From Rozella allomycis CSF55 (Eukaryota; Rozellomycota), in NCBI GenBank assembly GCA_000442015.1, contig KE560937.1:33704-97703 (forward strand): a stretch of DNA of 64,000 nucleotides, given 5' to 3'. Position 1 is the stretch's first letter, and each line of letters starts with the position of its first letter. Of the stretch, positions 10,393-22,556 are shown one piece after another. The notes below the pieces were generated by a model. That model ran no database searches. It had not been told where the DNA came from and saw only the letters and a list, made by a program, of their open reading frames with translations. The position numbers and the translations under genes are program-made.

Positions 10393-13018
10393 ATGCTCAA
10401 AACACTCAGCTTGATCTTTTTGGCTTCATGGATATCTTTGGTCGTGAATATTAATAGATATGGAGAAAATACCGTTTTCGATAGAAAAGTTGGAGTGTTT
10501 ACAAGGAAGCAAAATGAATTTTCAATCGGGGCATTAATTCCTGTAACTATTCTAGAATCTAGGAAGAACAGATACCCAAATCAAGTAGGATTTTATAGAG
10601 CAGAAAGTTTTCGATGCAGCATAGAGAAATTTAATTCCTTGCGGGCCATTAGAGGCGCGACAGTTTACTACAACATTCAAGACACAGGAAACAGCAATCT
10701 TAATACATTCTATTCTACAATGTCCTTCACTACAGGTGGTGATGGGGAATCTCAGGTGGTGATTGGACTTGATACATCCGACGCAGCTGATTTCATAGGT
10801 CGCTATTTCAACGATCTCAAATTCCCTGTAATAGCTTATGGAGCAACTTCTCTCGCTTTAAATGATACCAAAGTGTTTTCGACAATATCTAGAGTTGTTC
10901 CAAGTCGAAAATACACCATTGATGCCATGTTGAAGACCGCCGTAGCGTTGAAATGGAGGGTACTTTCGGGTATATTTCCAAATGATGTCCATGGACTTTC
11001 AAGTATGAACTATTTTTTGAAAAAGGCCCGCGAGCTAAATATATTGACTCTTTGCACGACAACTATGCTGGACTTTGATGATAGTAGCACAGATTTGACA
11101 GATTTTATAAATTGCGTTCAAAGAAAAGGTGTCAAGGGAATAGCCACCTTTAGTAAACTACTGACTTGCATCATATAGTGTCTCAGTTCATAACTCTCTC
11201 CATTATGAATAAAACGAAAGAAAATACTTTTTACAAAGATGTAGTTTATTTTACGACAGAAGATTTTCAGATATTTTCTCCCTGGGTTGTTAATTCGTCT
11301 GGGCTGACTAAAATATCTTATCTCGAGGGGATCTTCTGTTTTACACCAAAATTAGGTGATGTTGACGATATTCATGAATGTGTGCTCAAAAGAAAGCCGA
11401 AATTTATCTTGGATAGCAAAGAAATTATCTTCAATAGCTACTGGGATAATCAATTTCGTTGCAAGTCAAAACCTTTACCGGGCACTGATAATGTTACATC
11501 GTGGGAATCGTTACCACTCTGCGACGATGACTACGAGAGAAGAAGTATTAATGGATCGTGCAGGTGTACTGGAAAAGAGCATTTAATATGGCCAAAAGAC
11601 TTTCTTATGGGATACATTCACGATGCGGCACTAGTCGCAGTGAAGGCGATTGATAAAATAATAAACAATTGCGAATCACTTAAAAATGAAACTTTTTGTA
11701 AGAAAATCGAGTACAGCGCTGAAGACGTTGGTTGGGTAGTTAAACAAATAACTGTCCAAGGGGCGACAGGAGAGATATCATTTAACGGTATTGATAGAAT
11801 TAGTAACCTTAGTATGGAAAATACAAATAGAAAATGATATTGACATAAATCAGTATTTGAAGAATGGAAGTACAATACTCGCTGGAAATTATTCTAACGA
11901 GGTGCTCTACTTACCCATCGCAAAGAAATTGATTTGGAAAAACGGAATTGTACAGGTTTCCTCGGTAAAACCCGTTTTCCTTAAAACTTGGGATACTATG
12001 GTTGTAATTCTTAATGTATTAGCTGGTGTTGGAATAGCGGCGTCTATTTTTCTTATTCTCTATTTTTGGAACCAAAGGGAGCATGCTGTAATTAAAAGAA
12101 GTAGCCCTATTTTTTGCACGTTTATACTAATTGGATGTCTTCTCATTTATTTATCAATGATTGTTTGGAGTTTGCGTCCGTCCAAAGCGGTGTGTATTTT
12201 GCAAGTTTGGATACCTGTGATAGGCTATGGCACTATAATGAGGTATGCATTTTTCCTATTTAATAAAAGTAATCTGTTGGCTAAAACTTATAGGATTTGG
12301 AAAATATTCAATAACGTCCAGTTATTGTTAAATGCAATTCGAGATAAGGATCTGTTTATCATAACATTTGTATTTCAAGTTTTGGAAGTTGTTTTCTTAT
12401 TAGCATGGATGCTATCGAGTGGGTTGCCTTCAGATACAATGGTTGTTAGTGAAAAAACGGATGAAATGCTTTTAGTATGCTCTTCTATCGATACCACTTA
12501 TCGAAAAGCATTCGCCGCCGTGCTTTTGTTGATAAATTCTTTGATGGCGATATTGGGGAGTATAATGGCCTATCTAACCAGAAAGGTGGATTCTGCATTC
12601 AATGAATCCAAGTTTATATCTTTTTCAGTAATGAATTCAATCAATTCTAAGCCAGATGTACAACATGGTTCTAGTTCTTATAATGGTCACACCTGTGTAT
12701 CTTCTATCCGGCGAGGATTTAGATGCTATGAAGCAAAAATATGTTGTTCTTTCATTAGGATTTTGGTTTATGAATACTTTTACTATGATATCTTTGTTTG
12801 TTCCAAAGTTATTAGAGATCATTAAACGTGAAAAATTGCAAAACATGGATACTGGAAATCCTATGGCTAGTTTGAAATCACCATTACATCCCAAAGTTGG
12901 CTATGCAAATTTCCCGAGTGAAGGAGGTCTAAGAAGCCGAAAAACTACCAAGGTACCATTCTCAAAGTCTAGTGCTCCTCAAATAGTAATTGGGGATTCC
13001 AGTGAAGAAGACGAATAA
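10393..13018 (+). CDS. Class C (family 3) G-protein-coupled receptor
   Basis: Four exons: 10393-11152, 11179-11802, 11831-12627 and 12656-13018. The spliced protein of about 850 residues starts with a signal peptide (MLKTLSLIFLASWISLVV), then a periplasmic-binding-like (ANF-receptor) ligand domain with the FSIGALIPVT start, a cysteine-containing linker, and a seven-helix domain. The helices begin at VVILNVLAGVGIAASIFLIL and end with FMNTFTMISLFVPK; the CTFILIGCLLIY, KAVCILQVWIP and YAFFLFNKSNLLAKTYRIW segments fit the GABA-B-like class C pattern. The intracellular tail ends in an acidic cluster. The receptor probably senses a small amino-acid-like ligand at the cell surface; the ligand cannot be read from sequence. 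Its promoter is shared with the divergent STPG2-like gene across 164 bases. Confidence 0.85.
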
Positions 13019-13048
13019 AATTTTGTCCTATTTTGTAATTTATTAAAG

Positions 13049-13610
<562 letters not shown>

Positions 13611-13779
13611 GCTCTTCTTGCAAGGGTAGTATTCCAGAAAAATCTAAAAGAATATCATTAATTGAAAATGGTTAAAGGGAAAAATGTGCCTAATAAATAT
13701 TTTATTGCACATATTGATAAAACATTAGAAGGACAATGTATCTTTACTTTATCCGGTCGGATTTTATGAAAATTCGGGA

Positions 13780-16700
13780 ATGAGTGCTATCAAGGTGCAA
13801 TGGCATAGTCAACCGCCCACAAGTATTGAGCAAGATGATAAAAATTCCGAAGGGAACATAATATATAACCATCGTGAAGAAGAAAATAAAAACGCTTTTA
13901 ATGCTGAGGATATAGATCAAGTAATTAGATCGGATCATTAGAAAAAGCAAACAAAGAGAATGCAGGAGATTCAAGAAAGATTGAATTATATGAATGAGCA
14001 AATGTTGAAGTATCAAGAAAGTTTGTTAAGACAGCATCAAGAGATGCAAGAGAAACAAGCAAAGCACCTAGATATGATAGATAGAACCTTTAAAAATGAG
14101 TCAGAGAAAGTAATATATTAGTATTAATAGTATAAAGATGTTCCAGATGAGAAGGGTGCTTCAAGATACAGAGAAGACAATGCTAAATCAATTGAATTAT
14201 GAAATGGAGACCAAATTTTCGTCTGTTCAAAATGAATTTAGGGGATTTTTGAATGATTTAGAAGATATGAAGAGAACAATATTCAGCACGAAAGATGTAG
14301 CTAAAAAGCAAATAGAGGTAAGAATGTGTGAAAGGAAACAAAGGAACTCATGGTCCAAGTAACAAAGGCAGGAAGAGATTATCAAGATATGTATTCAATG
14401 CTACAATATTCACCGATTGATAGTTTATTAAATAAAAACAAAGATGAGGATCATGGAAAAATTGCAGAAAAGATATTGGAGCAAGTTAACAAGCAAAAAT
14501 ATACAGCGTTTGATTATTCTGAAATTACAGAGTCATTGACATCAGCGAAAAATATTTTGAAAGATTTGCAGCAATCTGTAAATTCGGTTGAAGAAGCTGG
14601 CGAAGTGGAAATTTGTTTGCGGGAGATGCAAAGAGATTCAGCGTATTCATCGCCAGAAATAGCAAAGGCGACTGTTGAAGTTGCTTTTATGAAAGCTTTG
14701 AGAGATTCGAAAACTAAAAAAGAAGACAAAGAAGTTAAAGCAAAAGTCAAAGTGAAGCCCAAGGCTAAACTTGAAGCACCAAAGGAGAAGAAAAAGGCAC
14801 AGAAGGAATCCATTTTTAAGAAAATAGTTGAGGAAATACGATTAGAATCAGAGCCGGATTCTGGGATAGAGCCAAAGATTAGAAAACCCAATAAGATGAA
14901 GATGAAGAGAGATGCTTCTAAAGAAATGCCTACAAGAGTAGATCTAAAAGAAATACCAGAAAAAAAGAAGAGAGGGACACCCTCAAACTCGGTAAGAGAT
15001 CCATGTTATGATGAGAGGTGCCATCCAGTCCACCAAAGCCACCATTCCCTTACAATGTGCAATCAGTTGATAGGCCAGTATTTTTGAAAAGATCAACCAT
15101 TCGCCCAGTGACATTAAAATTTCTTGAATCTCCCAGGGTTGTAATAAAGCCGAACAAAGCAGTTGAACAAAAGAAACAGCACCACGTGGAGGCAAAAGTT
15201 GTCGCAAGAAAGCCTATTGAAGAAGAAATTGTAAAAAAAGAAAATATTAAAGCTGATAGTCCCTTGAACATTTTCAAACCAATTGAAATTGAAATTTCAG
15301 CTAGAAATATAGCGACAAGAAATGTTTTAATTCAACATTCAGAAATGAAAGATGAATGTGTTGATGTTCAAATGGGATTGAATTCAGCGAGTCAAACTGT
15401 ATTGAAAGTGAGAGACAAGAAGAAGAAGAGAAATGTTAAACTTCAAGTTAATTTGCCATTTGAAGAGGACAATTTTAGAGAAGTGAAAAGTATTGGCGTT
15501 GGTTATCATGTTTATAAACAAAAAGGAACAGTTGGAATCCAAGTCCAACCAAAACAAAAAGAGACTAGCGTTGAAACCAATGAAATATTTAAAGACAATA
15601 AATTAATTTCTGTTTTCCCGATTGTTAATGAAAGAGGGTGCCAAACTTTGGAAATACCTAAGGCTCTCATTGACGTTGCTGGAATCCAAACTGAAGAAAA
15701 TAAAGTAAAAGAGAAAACCATCCAAACAATATATGAAAATGAAGCAAAAGAAATTCAAACATTTATTCAGATTGAAGGTAAAGAAATTCAGACGTTAAAT
15801 GATCAAACCACTAGACAAGTCCAAACCTGGAACAATCAAACGTTCAAAAATGTCCAGACTGTTAATGATGTCAGTGTAAAGCAAATGCAAACTGTTAATG
15901 ATGAAATTCAATCCAATAATAATTTTGTTCAGACGGAGGATAAGAAAATTATCACAAGAGAAGAATTTACCGATGCAAGACCCATGTATATTCAAGTTGA
16001 AGATATAAACATTTACGATAAGGAAACTCAGATTGATAATCCATTTTTAGATGATATGATTGACTTTGTTTTAGACGAATTACTTTTATCTGTTCTCATT
16101 CATGTTGTTTCCAGTGTCCTAGATGCCGAGCAAGTTGTCATTAAAGAAAACATTGGAATAAAAGAAGAGAAAAAGCTCGTTATAGAAGAAATTCATGGCA
16201 TTGAAGAATTACAGGAAACTATTCCATCACTTTCAACACAGAAATCATTTTCAAATAAAAGTGTTCAAAATCTCGTGACATTTAATAGCAATGGAATTCA
16301 AACTAATCCTTCTTCTCCAACAAAAGATTCTTACATGCAAACTGCTGCTTCAATTTCAGAAAAATCTCAAGAAACAATAAAGAGTAGTAAAAGAAGTGTT
16401 TTATCAGAGTAATCACATCAATTTATTCTAAAAGATTAAACATCCAAAAACTTTCATCAAACGAAGAACTTCCTTTCAGCCCAATCCAAAAAAATCAATC
16501 CCTTGGAGACCAAATAATCTTCTCTTCGCCTCCACCAAGGCCAGTCACAGCCAAGAGAAGCATTTCTATTCAAAACTCTCCAGAAAATTCAACTCCCAAA
16601 AGTTCATCTCACAATTCAAGCTCTGCTCTCTCCACTTCATATTCAGACGGTCAACTATTATCTCAATTCAAAAGGTATGCCATTTCGATAATTCATATAG

Positions 16701-16962
16701 TGATGGAGAACTCGTTGAAATTGTAGATAGTAGCGTCATCGAAATAGCTCAAAAGTTATGGAAAGATCTCTACCATCCATCAAAACCCAACGCTTCTTCC
16801 TCTTCAGATCCCGCCACAACTATCGACGACGATGCAATACTGTCGATGGGTGAATTTGATCCTGATTCTCCATCTTCTAAATCCAATGGTCAACTATCAT
16901 TCAAGTCATCTTTCAGCGAATCAAATCACTATTTTGCATTCCCAAATCTTAATAAACCTTAA
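13780..16962 (+). CDS. Coiled-coil scaffold with many QT (LC8-like) motifs, possibly TALPID3-like
   Basis: At least seven exons give about 990 residues. The first 330 are coiled coil rich in Q, E and K (MQEIQERLNYMNEQMLKYQ and onward). A Lys/Pro/Glu-rich linker and a proline patch (PSSPPKPPFPYNV) follow. Residues from about 15,636 to 16,345 carry a dozen short repeats of the form xx[IVM]QT (GIQTEE, KEIQTF, KEIQTL, RQVQTW, KNVQTV, KQMQTV, FVQTED), spaced about 9-25 residues apart. The C terminus is Ser-rich with YSDGQLL and KSDGELVEI. Repeated QT motifs are the mark of scaffolds that bind many dynein light chain LC8 dimers. The overall plan recalls the centriolar protein TALPID3, but I am not certain. 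The start is uncertain: an ATG at 13668 opens only a 33-codon frame. Confidence 0.6.
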
Positions 16963-17029
16963 ATTGGATTTTGATTTATCAGTGACTTGCTTTTCATAAT
17001 TTAAAATAAATCGATAACCTTTAAACCGA

Positions 17030-17542
17030 ATGGTATATCAAGAAAGGAGGCAACATTACAGCAACAACTACAACAATAATTACAACGACCGCCCAAAGTA
17101 CAATCAATCTCAACCAAGATATAATAATCCTCATTCTTTCAAGCGAGAAAATGATCGCTATCCAACGAAAGATTACAACAGAGACACGCATAAAGAACGA
17201 ACCCCCTCACCTCGTGATCAGCGCTCAAATGAAAGACTTATTAAAGATGGTATGTCCAGCACGGATATACTAAATGGTATTTTCGTTTTTTATTTTTGAC
17301 TAGTCTTATTGAAAGAACAACGGAAAGGAAACCTGGTACCAGTGCCGGTTTTCTTCATGCCTGTGCCAGAAAGTAAAATCAAAAATTATTCATCCAAAAT
17401 GGTCGCAAACCTTGTTGTCGACTTTAGCCAGATCAATTGGGCGGATGCCGCAGATGCAAAATCAGATAATGAAACAGATAATGGCAATAATGGAAAAGGC
17501 TCGACAGACGATGCCTGTGATTCAGACAATGAATCTGAATAA
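17030..17542 (+). CDS. Basic Asn/Tyr/Arg-rich protein with acidic tail, unrecognised
   Basis: Two exons joined over the intron 17277-17303 give about 160 residues. The first half is disordered and rich in N, Y, R and Q (NNYNNNYNDRPKYN), of the kind found in RNA-binding proteins. A short conserved-looking core follows (STDILNVLLKEQRKGNLVPVPVFFMPVP), then a tail packed with D, E, N and S. I do not recognise the family. The composition would suit an RNP or chromatin-associated protein, but that is only an inference. The ATG at 17030 has an in-frame stop upstream. Confidence 0.5.
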
Positions 17543-17560
17543 ACTATTTATTGCGCGTGT

Positions 17561-18464
17561 TTATATAATTAACGCATTCAAAGCTTCATACGATTTCTTG
17601 AAAAAGTTCAGCTGCGCTTCAATCATATCATTTAACTGTTTTAACAGGTCAGGCTAAATTGAATACACAAAATCATTTTACATTCTCTGTGACTGCTTTC
17701 ATGTGTAATATTGCGTCTTCTACATTAAGATTGAATTGCTCCTCGGCAAGTTTCAATTCTTGTGAGAGCTTATAGATTCGAATATTAAAAATTTACCATT
17801 TCAATTTTATCATTAGATGATTGTCTTAATCTTGATTTTACTGTATCAAGCTCCAACCTGGCCTTTTGTGCCGCTTTCCGTGCCTTGGCTGCAATTTGAA
17901 AAGTTCCATCCAAAGTATTCATAAAAGGCGCTAAAAATTTCAAAGCAATTTGATCGTCCTAGCAAAGGTAGTGAAGCATACGTACCATTTCATCACGAGC
18001 TGATGATACCTTTTCAAGAGCAAAAGCATAATTTTTCAATGCCTCGCCAAAGATTTCATTTTCCGGTAACATCTCACCACATTGCATAGTTGTGGTCGCC
18101 ATCATCATATGGAGAGTTCTGTCACTATTCTTGTCTCCCGTCGACACCGAATTTCTCTTTGTTATGCTTTCATTCACTTTGCTGACTACATTCATGACCG
18201 ATTCCTGGATAGCAGGTTCATAGTTATTCGAATAAATAAACTTTTGAGCCACTTTGCACATCCCTTCATAAGCCGATTTATATTTCTCCATTTTTGACTC
18301 CAACTCTACGTATTCTTGAGGGAATGGTGTGATTTCGTCAGCTTTTCCCATTTTTTCATTGGCAATCAATATTTAATTCATTAAGTACTTACTTGAACAA
18401 CTTGCTCAAATCCTTTTGATATTTTTTGCGCAAAGGGGTTAATCTTATCTCGTAATGATTCCAT
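17561..18464 (-). CDS. BAR-domain protein, Gvp36-like
   Basis: Five exons give about 245 residues forming one BAR-type helical domain. The N terminus MESLRDKINPFAQ with an amphipathic stretch is followed by ANEKMGKADEIT, PFPQEYVELESK and YKSAYEGM, the pattern of fungal Gvp36-like BAR proteins. The C-terminal helix ends with EAQLNFFKKSYEALNALI. BAR dimers bend and sense curved membranes in endocytosis and Golgi traffic. The first intron (18367-18392) lacks an AG acceptor and must end in TG to keep the conserved QIANEKMGKADEIT join. The other introns (for example 17959-17985) are normal. The neighbour 17030-17542 converges with an 18-base gap. Confidence 0.75.
18367..18392 (-). other. Candidate GT-TG intron in the BAR-domain gene
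   Basis: A perfect GTAAGT donor follows FEQVVQ. The only AG before the end of the next conserved segment would remove GKADEIT and shift the frame. Cutting after 26 nt, at TTAAATATTG, joins VVQ to IANEKMGKADEIT in frame. This is the most convincing of the TG-ending introns because the donor is strong and the downstream motif is conserved in the family. Confidence 0.5.
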
Positions 18465-18577
18465 TCAGCCACCAAACAAATGGGAAGCAAATTATAGATT
18501 AGCATATTGTTAAATTGAAGAAAATAGTTAAAATTGTTATTAAATTATAAATATTCTTTAAGATCAATTAAATAAGT

Positions 18578-19545
18578 TTATAAAATTTGATTTAGTATTC
18601 CCGCCAGTCGCACTCCAGCGAGAATAATGAATCTTTCTATAGCTTCTATATGTCTATCATAATAATCCAAAGAAAGGTCTTCTCCTTGCGTAAAGTTTAA
18701 TGTTCCATCAGTACAATGATATTGATTAACCTCATAAGCCCACTTAAAAGGGCATATGTAGTTGTGCGAGAACATGTATCGAAAGTATTGCTTTAAATAA
18801 TCCGTGAAACACGCTAAAAGTGAGGTCTTTGTATCAGTTATTAAAGCATGGACTGCGTTGTCTTCAGGTGCACATGTGGCAGCGTAACTTAATTCAATAG
18901 CTATTTTTGATTTCAGAACATCGAGGTAGTCTGATTTTCCTATGAGCTTTAATCTTTTGTCTAGTAGCATAGTGTCCCATATTTGATGCATGCTGAACTT
19001 ATTCCCACCAAACGTCCCCTTCACTGAATTTCCTCCTTCACCTAGACCAAGGACTTTATTGAAAAATCTATTTTATATACCGTGAAAAGGTTGATGAAGA
19101 TCACCTACTATATGGATAAGCATGAGCAAGGATTCTTGCCGTCTCAATTTTGTCTCCTTGGAATTAGACAAAATATCAGTTGCGTTGATGATTGCTTTTA
19201 TGGCACAATTTTGGGTGCAATCAGTAGAAAAATCAACATTGCAATATCTTGGCGGGTCATCATTCGTGTTGATGTAGTGGAGAGGTTGTGACCATTTGTA
19301 CGCCTGCTTGGACTTGACTCGATCAGCCCACGTGGCGGCCTTAGATAGAGGTCTTTCATTTACTGGAAGTAAATTCATGACAGTTTCGAGTGTGGATGGT
19401 AACAACAGTTCCTGCGCTAAAGCACCGACTAATTCATGCCCTTATTTTAAACAAAGAATTATTCATTACCAATAAAACCCCATGCAGTGACACAATATAT
19501 TCTTAAAATTAGAAAAAACACCACCCTTGAAACGTCAATTTTCAT
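18578..19545 (-). CDS. Secreted S1/P1-type single-strand nuclease
   Basis: Three exons give about 300 residues. A signal peptide is followed by the mature N terminus W-GFIGHELV; in this family the N-terminal Trp is itself a zinc ligand. The other ligands of the three-zinc site are visible: His in GHELV, Asp in ATWADRVK, His in LHYINT, His/Asp/His in HIVGDLHQPFH, GGN, and His/Asp in MHQIWDT. Several cysteines suit a secreted enzyme. S1/P1 nucleases cut single-stranded DNA and RNA and release 3-prime phosphate from nucleotides, here probably outside the cell or in the vacuole for nucleotide scavenging. The hydrophobic C-terminal helix is normal for the family. The start ATG is at 19545, just before the signal peptide. 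Confidence 0.92.
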
Positions 19546-19710
19546 TATGCCGATTAAAAATATCACGTGGACTGGTATGCCGGGGTGAAAGGAAACAATT
19601 TGCTACTTGCATTCAGAAATATCCAAATTCAAGATTAAGATATTCAAATTATAATTCATTTTCAGCGTTTTCGTCTTATCTCCCGTTTGTCATTTCTGGA
19701 ATTTTTGAAT

Positions 19711-19975
19711 ATGGAAGACATTTACTATAAAACCTTTAAGGGTGGAATGAGAGCCGTACCATTCATGATTCTTGGCGTTTTCACAGGCACAAAGTTGTTC
19801 ACATTAAGGGTAATTCGTTATATATTTTAAGGAGCAGAATGAAGATAAAATAAAGAAATATCAACAAGCCATGGAAAATAGAATGAAAAATAAGGTAGAG
19901 ATAGAATCAGAGACGGAAGCAGTATGCACTGAAAATAATACGTCGAATGGAATTGAGCAGCCAGAGCAGGTATGA
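19711..19975 (+). CDS. Small single-helix membrane protein, unrecognised
   Basis: Two exons (intron 19810-19831, or 19810-19834 with a second in-frame AG) give about 80 residues: a short N terminus (MEDIYYKTFKGGMRA), one hydrophobic helix (VPFMILGVFTGTKLFTL), then a charged, mostly helical tail. This is the look of small mitochondrial inner-membrane subunits or assembly factors, but I cannot name it. It lies divergent to the nuclease with 165 bases between starts. The ATG at 19711 is the first in frame. The stop could be moved by one more exon downstream, since a GTATGA donor follows the last codons. Confidence 0.45.
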
Positions 19976-20036
19976 AATAAATAATCAGTCCGTGGCTATT
20001 AGGTCATTTGAAAAATATAAATAGAATAAACGACGT

Positions 20037-21635
20037 TTATGAAAAAGATTTAGCCTTGTATATCAATAAATACGCTGTGTGCCAGTCACCTCCGCCGTCA
20101 AGTTTGAGAATGTCATCGGATGTTGCTGGGCTCACTTTGTCGTCATCAAACTTCCACCATTTATCTATGAATGTCGAGTTTTTAAAATTACCTGAAGATT
20201 GGTCCTTAGTCCAACCAATGTAATGTCCAGAATCCGCACTCCTTCCAATGTGGGTTAATACGGCTGTCAATTCATAAAAACCAGTAGTATTGGATCCAAC
20301 GTCTATAAAACATAATAATTTTTTTCACGTACCATCAAATTCTGAAAGTTCTAACTTCAAATCAGAAACGTCAGCATTTTTCTAAGTTTAAAAGGCAAGA
20401 TACATTTACCCCTCTGAGTTTAACTTCATTTTCATATTTTCTTATAGCTTCACGATTTGGCTCCATTTTCATTTTTAAAGCATCGGTACAATATTCGTAC
20501 ATATCCAACACGAGTGGAAATTTGACTTTTCTAAGAATTTTTGCCTTTACTCTCTCCGCAGGTTTCCAATAAAATCTAAGCATGTTAAGCGTCAAATATT
20601 TTGGCAATCTATTGATTAAAGTCTTTTTAGAATAACTGCATTGCCTTCCAAGGGAGGGCGAGGTTTTCTCGATAACTTCAATCATGGACTGCAACACACA
20701 TAAATGTCTTAATTACCTCGTTCAACCCATCATTAATGTAGTTAACATTTCCAGAAATGTGGCAATTTAATTTATCTACAACTTCATTAGTTGTTGTGGG
20801 TGCCTCGTCAGCATTTTCCTGATTTGTTAAACTAGTAAAAAATGAAGTAAAAAAATACGTTGAAACTAATTCTAACGACATATGTCTATTCACAAAGTTG
20901 GTTTCTCCACTCTTTAAGTATTCTTTCAAAACATTAACAATGCAACTCCAACACTCTTCTGCATCCTGTTGCATAAACTGACCTCGGCTTTGTTGAGAAA
21001 ATTGAGGATTAACAAGTCTTAAGACATTTAAAAATATCAGCGGATTCGAACTTTCAACTGTCTTAGACAAATTATTGAACAAGTCCCTCAAGGAAACAGT
21101 TAATGTTTTTCTAACATCAGCATCGATTTGGGAATTAAAATTAAAACTATTATATTACATCTTTTAGCAATTACTTTATAAGCGCATTGGATAATTCAGG
21201 AATAGCCTTTAAGCACTGCAACGAAGCATTCATGTAACAGGTGTTGCCTAGGTTGACTAGTCCTCCAGGAATGTTTGTTGCTTCTGCAAGTTGTTCATCA
21301 GTCATATCTTCCAGAAACACAGGCTTCTGTACTGGCTCTTTTGGTAATTCCTCTGCAGTGCCCATCATCATAAACGTATGTCCCTCCGAAATCCCAAGTT
21401 TTGATAGGTCAGTTTCATCCTATCTTTAATATTTATTTTATTTTACTTTTAATATTCCTCCTTTAACCATAATCTTCTGTCTTTCAGGCAACACCTCAGT
21501 TAGAGAATACAATTGCATTTTGAATGTTAAACCAGTCTCCTTCAGGTCCAAAGGAATATTTTCAAACTTCTTTCCGCTCCATCTAACATTAACAGTTTGC
21601 AAAAGACGATATGCCTTACCGTTCACAACGCTCAT
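20037..21635 (-). CDS. UBP6: Proteasome-associated deubiquitinase, UBP6/USP14 type
   Basis: Seven to eight exons give about 480 residues. The N terminus is a ubiquitin-like domain (NVRWSGKKFENI, PERQKIMVKGGILK) that docks on the proteasome. After FMMMGTAEELP and VFLEDMTDEQLAEA the catalytic domain begins with the Cys box GGLVNLGNTCYMN, continues with QQDAEECW and LTLNMLRFYWKP, and closes with the His box RSADSGHYIGW. It trims ubiquitin chains from proteasome substrates. The order, spacing and length agree with the family. An early 27-nt stretch (21593-21619) interrupts the conserved N terminus and may be a GT-TG intron. The last residues HTAYLLIYKAK match the usual end. Confidence 0.93.
21593..21619 (-). 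other. Possible GT-TG intron in the UBP6 gene
   Basis: The start of the protein reads MSVVN, then nine non-conserved residues, then VNVRWSGKKFE. Removing 27 nt, GTAAGG to CAAACTG, gives MSVVNVNVRWSGKKFE, which matches the compact N terminus of this family much better. Because 27 is a multiple of three, keeping the sequence also leaves an open frame, so this case is weaker than the others. Confidence 0.35.
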
Positions 21636-21896
21636 TAAGATTTCTCGAAATTTCCAATTAGTTTTAGGATAACTTTATGTGCGATTGAGATAATATATCC
21701 GTTTTTTATGGGTGTGCAACGTGCAATTAACAGCATACATTTATAATAGACTAAATAGTGGTTGTATCGATCATAAGTTAAATCGTCAAAGAAAAACAAA
21801 TACTGAAATACAATCAATGGATTTGGTTTATTGTAACAGCGTTACAGCGAAAGGCTGCGGATTTCAATAATCAAAATCGTGGCGAAGTCAGAAAAA

Positions 21897-22491
21897 ATGA
21901 AGAAAGAAAAGAACGACTTAAATCACATTCCATTTGCTTTTCGGAATGCAATGAAGAAGGTAATGGAATTTTTTTCACTTGAAAGATGAACGGTAAATCA
22001 CATCTTTCTTCTAGAACTCAACAAAATGATCAGAAAAATAAGAAAAAGAAGAAAGGACAAGAAGAAAAATTATTAATTAAACCAACAGAAACACTTCATC
22101 AATTTAACGAACGTGTTGAAATACAGATGCAATCTAAAATAGCCACGGCTGCAAAAAGCTGCCGTAAAATATCCGAGTCAAGAAAAGCATTTTTAAAGAA
22201 AAGATCTATGAAAAAAAGTAAAGAAGAAGTTGAAATCCCCAAGTTCATAAAACTGGAGTCTGAGCTAGAAAGAAAGGGTCAAGTCAAGTTCGGGGATGTT
22301 GCACAAGAACCACCAACTATAACCATTGTTCCCAAAGAAGTAATAACTTTCAATTATATATAAAGAAATTATCACTAGGCAAACAACGAATTTTAAATGA
22401 GGAGAGGCAGAGAGTAGTTGATTTGTATAGAAAACAAAAAGCGTTAAAAATTTCGAGGGCGTCTTTAAGACATAATGAAAGAGAAAATTGA
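21897..22491 (+). CDS. CCDC137-like nucleolar coiled-coil protein
   Basis: Three exons (introns 21960-21985 and 22340-22365) give about 175 residues. The protein is very basic (KNKKKKKGQEEK) and ends with the signature of this family: VKFGDVAQEPPTI followed by PKEKLSLGKQRILNEERQRVVDLYRKQK. Metazoan CCDC137 is a nucleolar or chromosome-periphery protein, and fungal relatives are probably ribosome-biogenesis factors, so a nucleolar role is the likely inference. The start ATG 21897 begins a helix rich in K; an N-terminal IPFAFRNAMKK stretch also fits. The gene is divergent from UBP6. Confidence 0.7.
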
Positions 22492-22556
22492 AAAAAAGCC
22501 CAAATAAACAATTTATCGTCAATAGTTTATTGTTTATCAAAATAATCACTTATAAT

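Noticed and set aside
13668-13770. Short plus-strand frame starting MVKGKNVPNKYF
   Set aside because: Thirty-three codons, ends in a stop, and no intron joins it in frame to the following coiled-coil gene. It may be an upstream ORF but cannot be supported.
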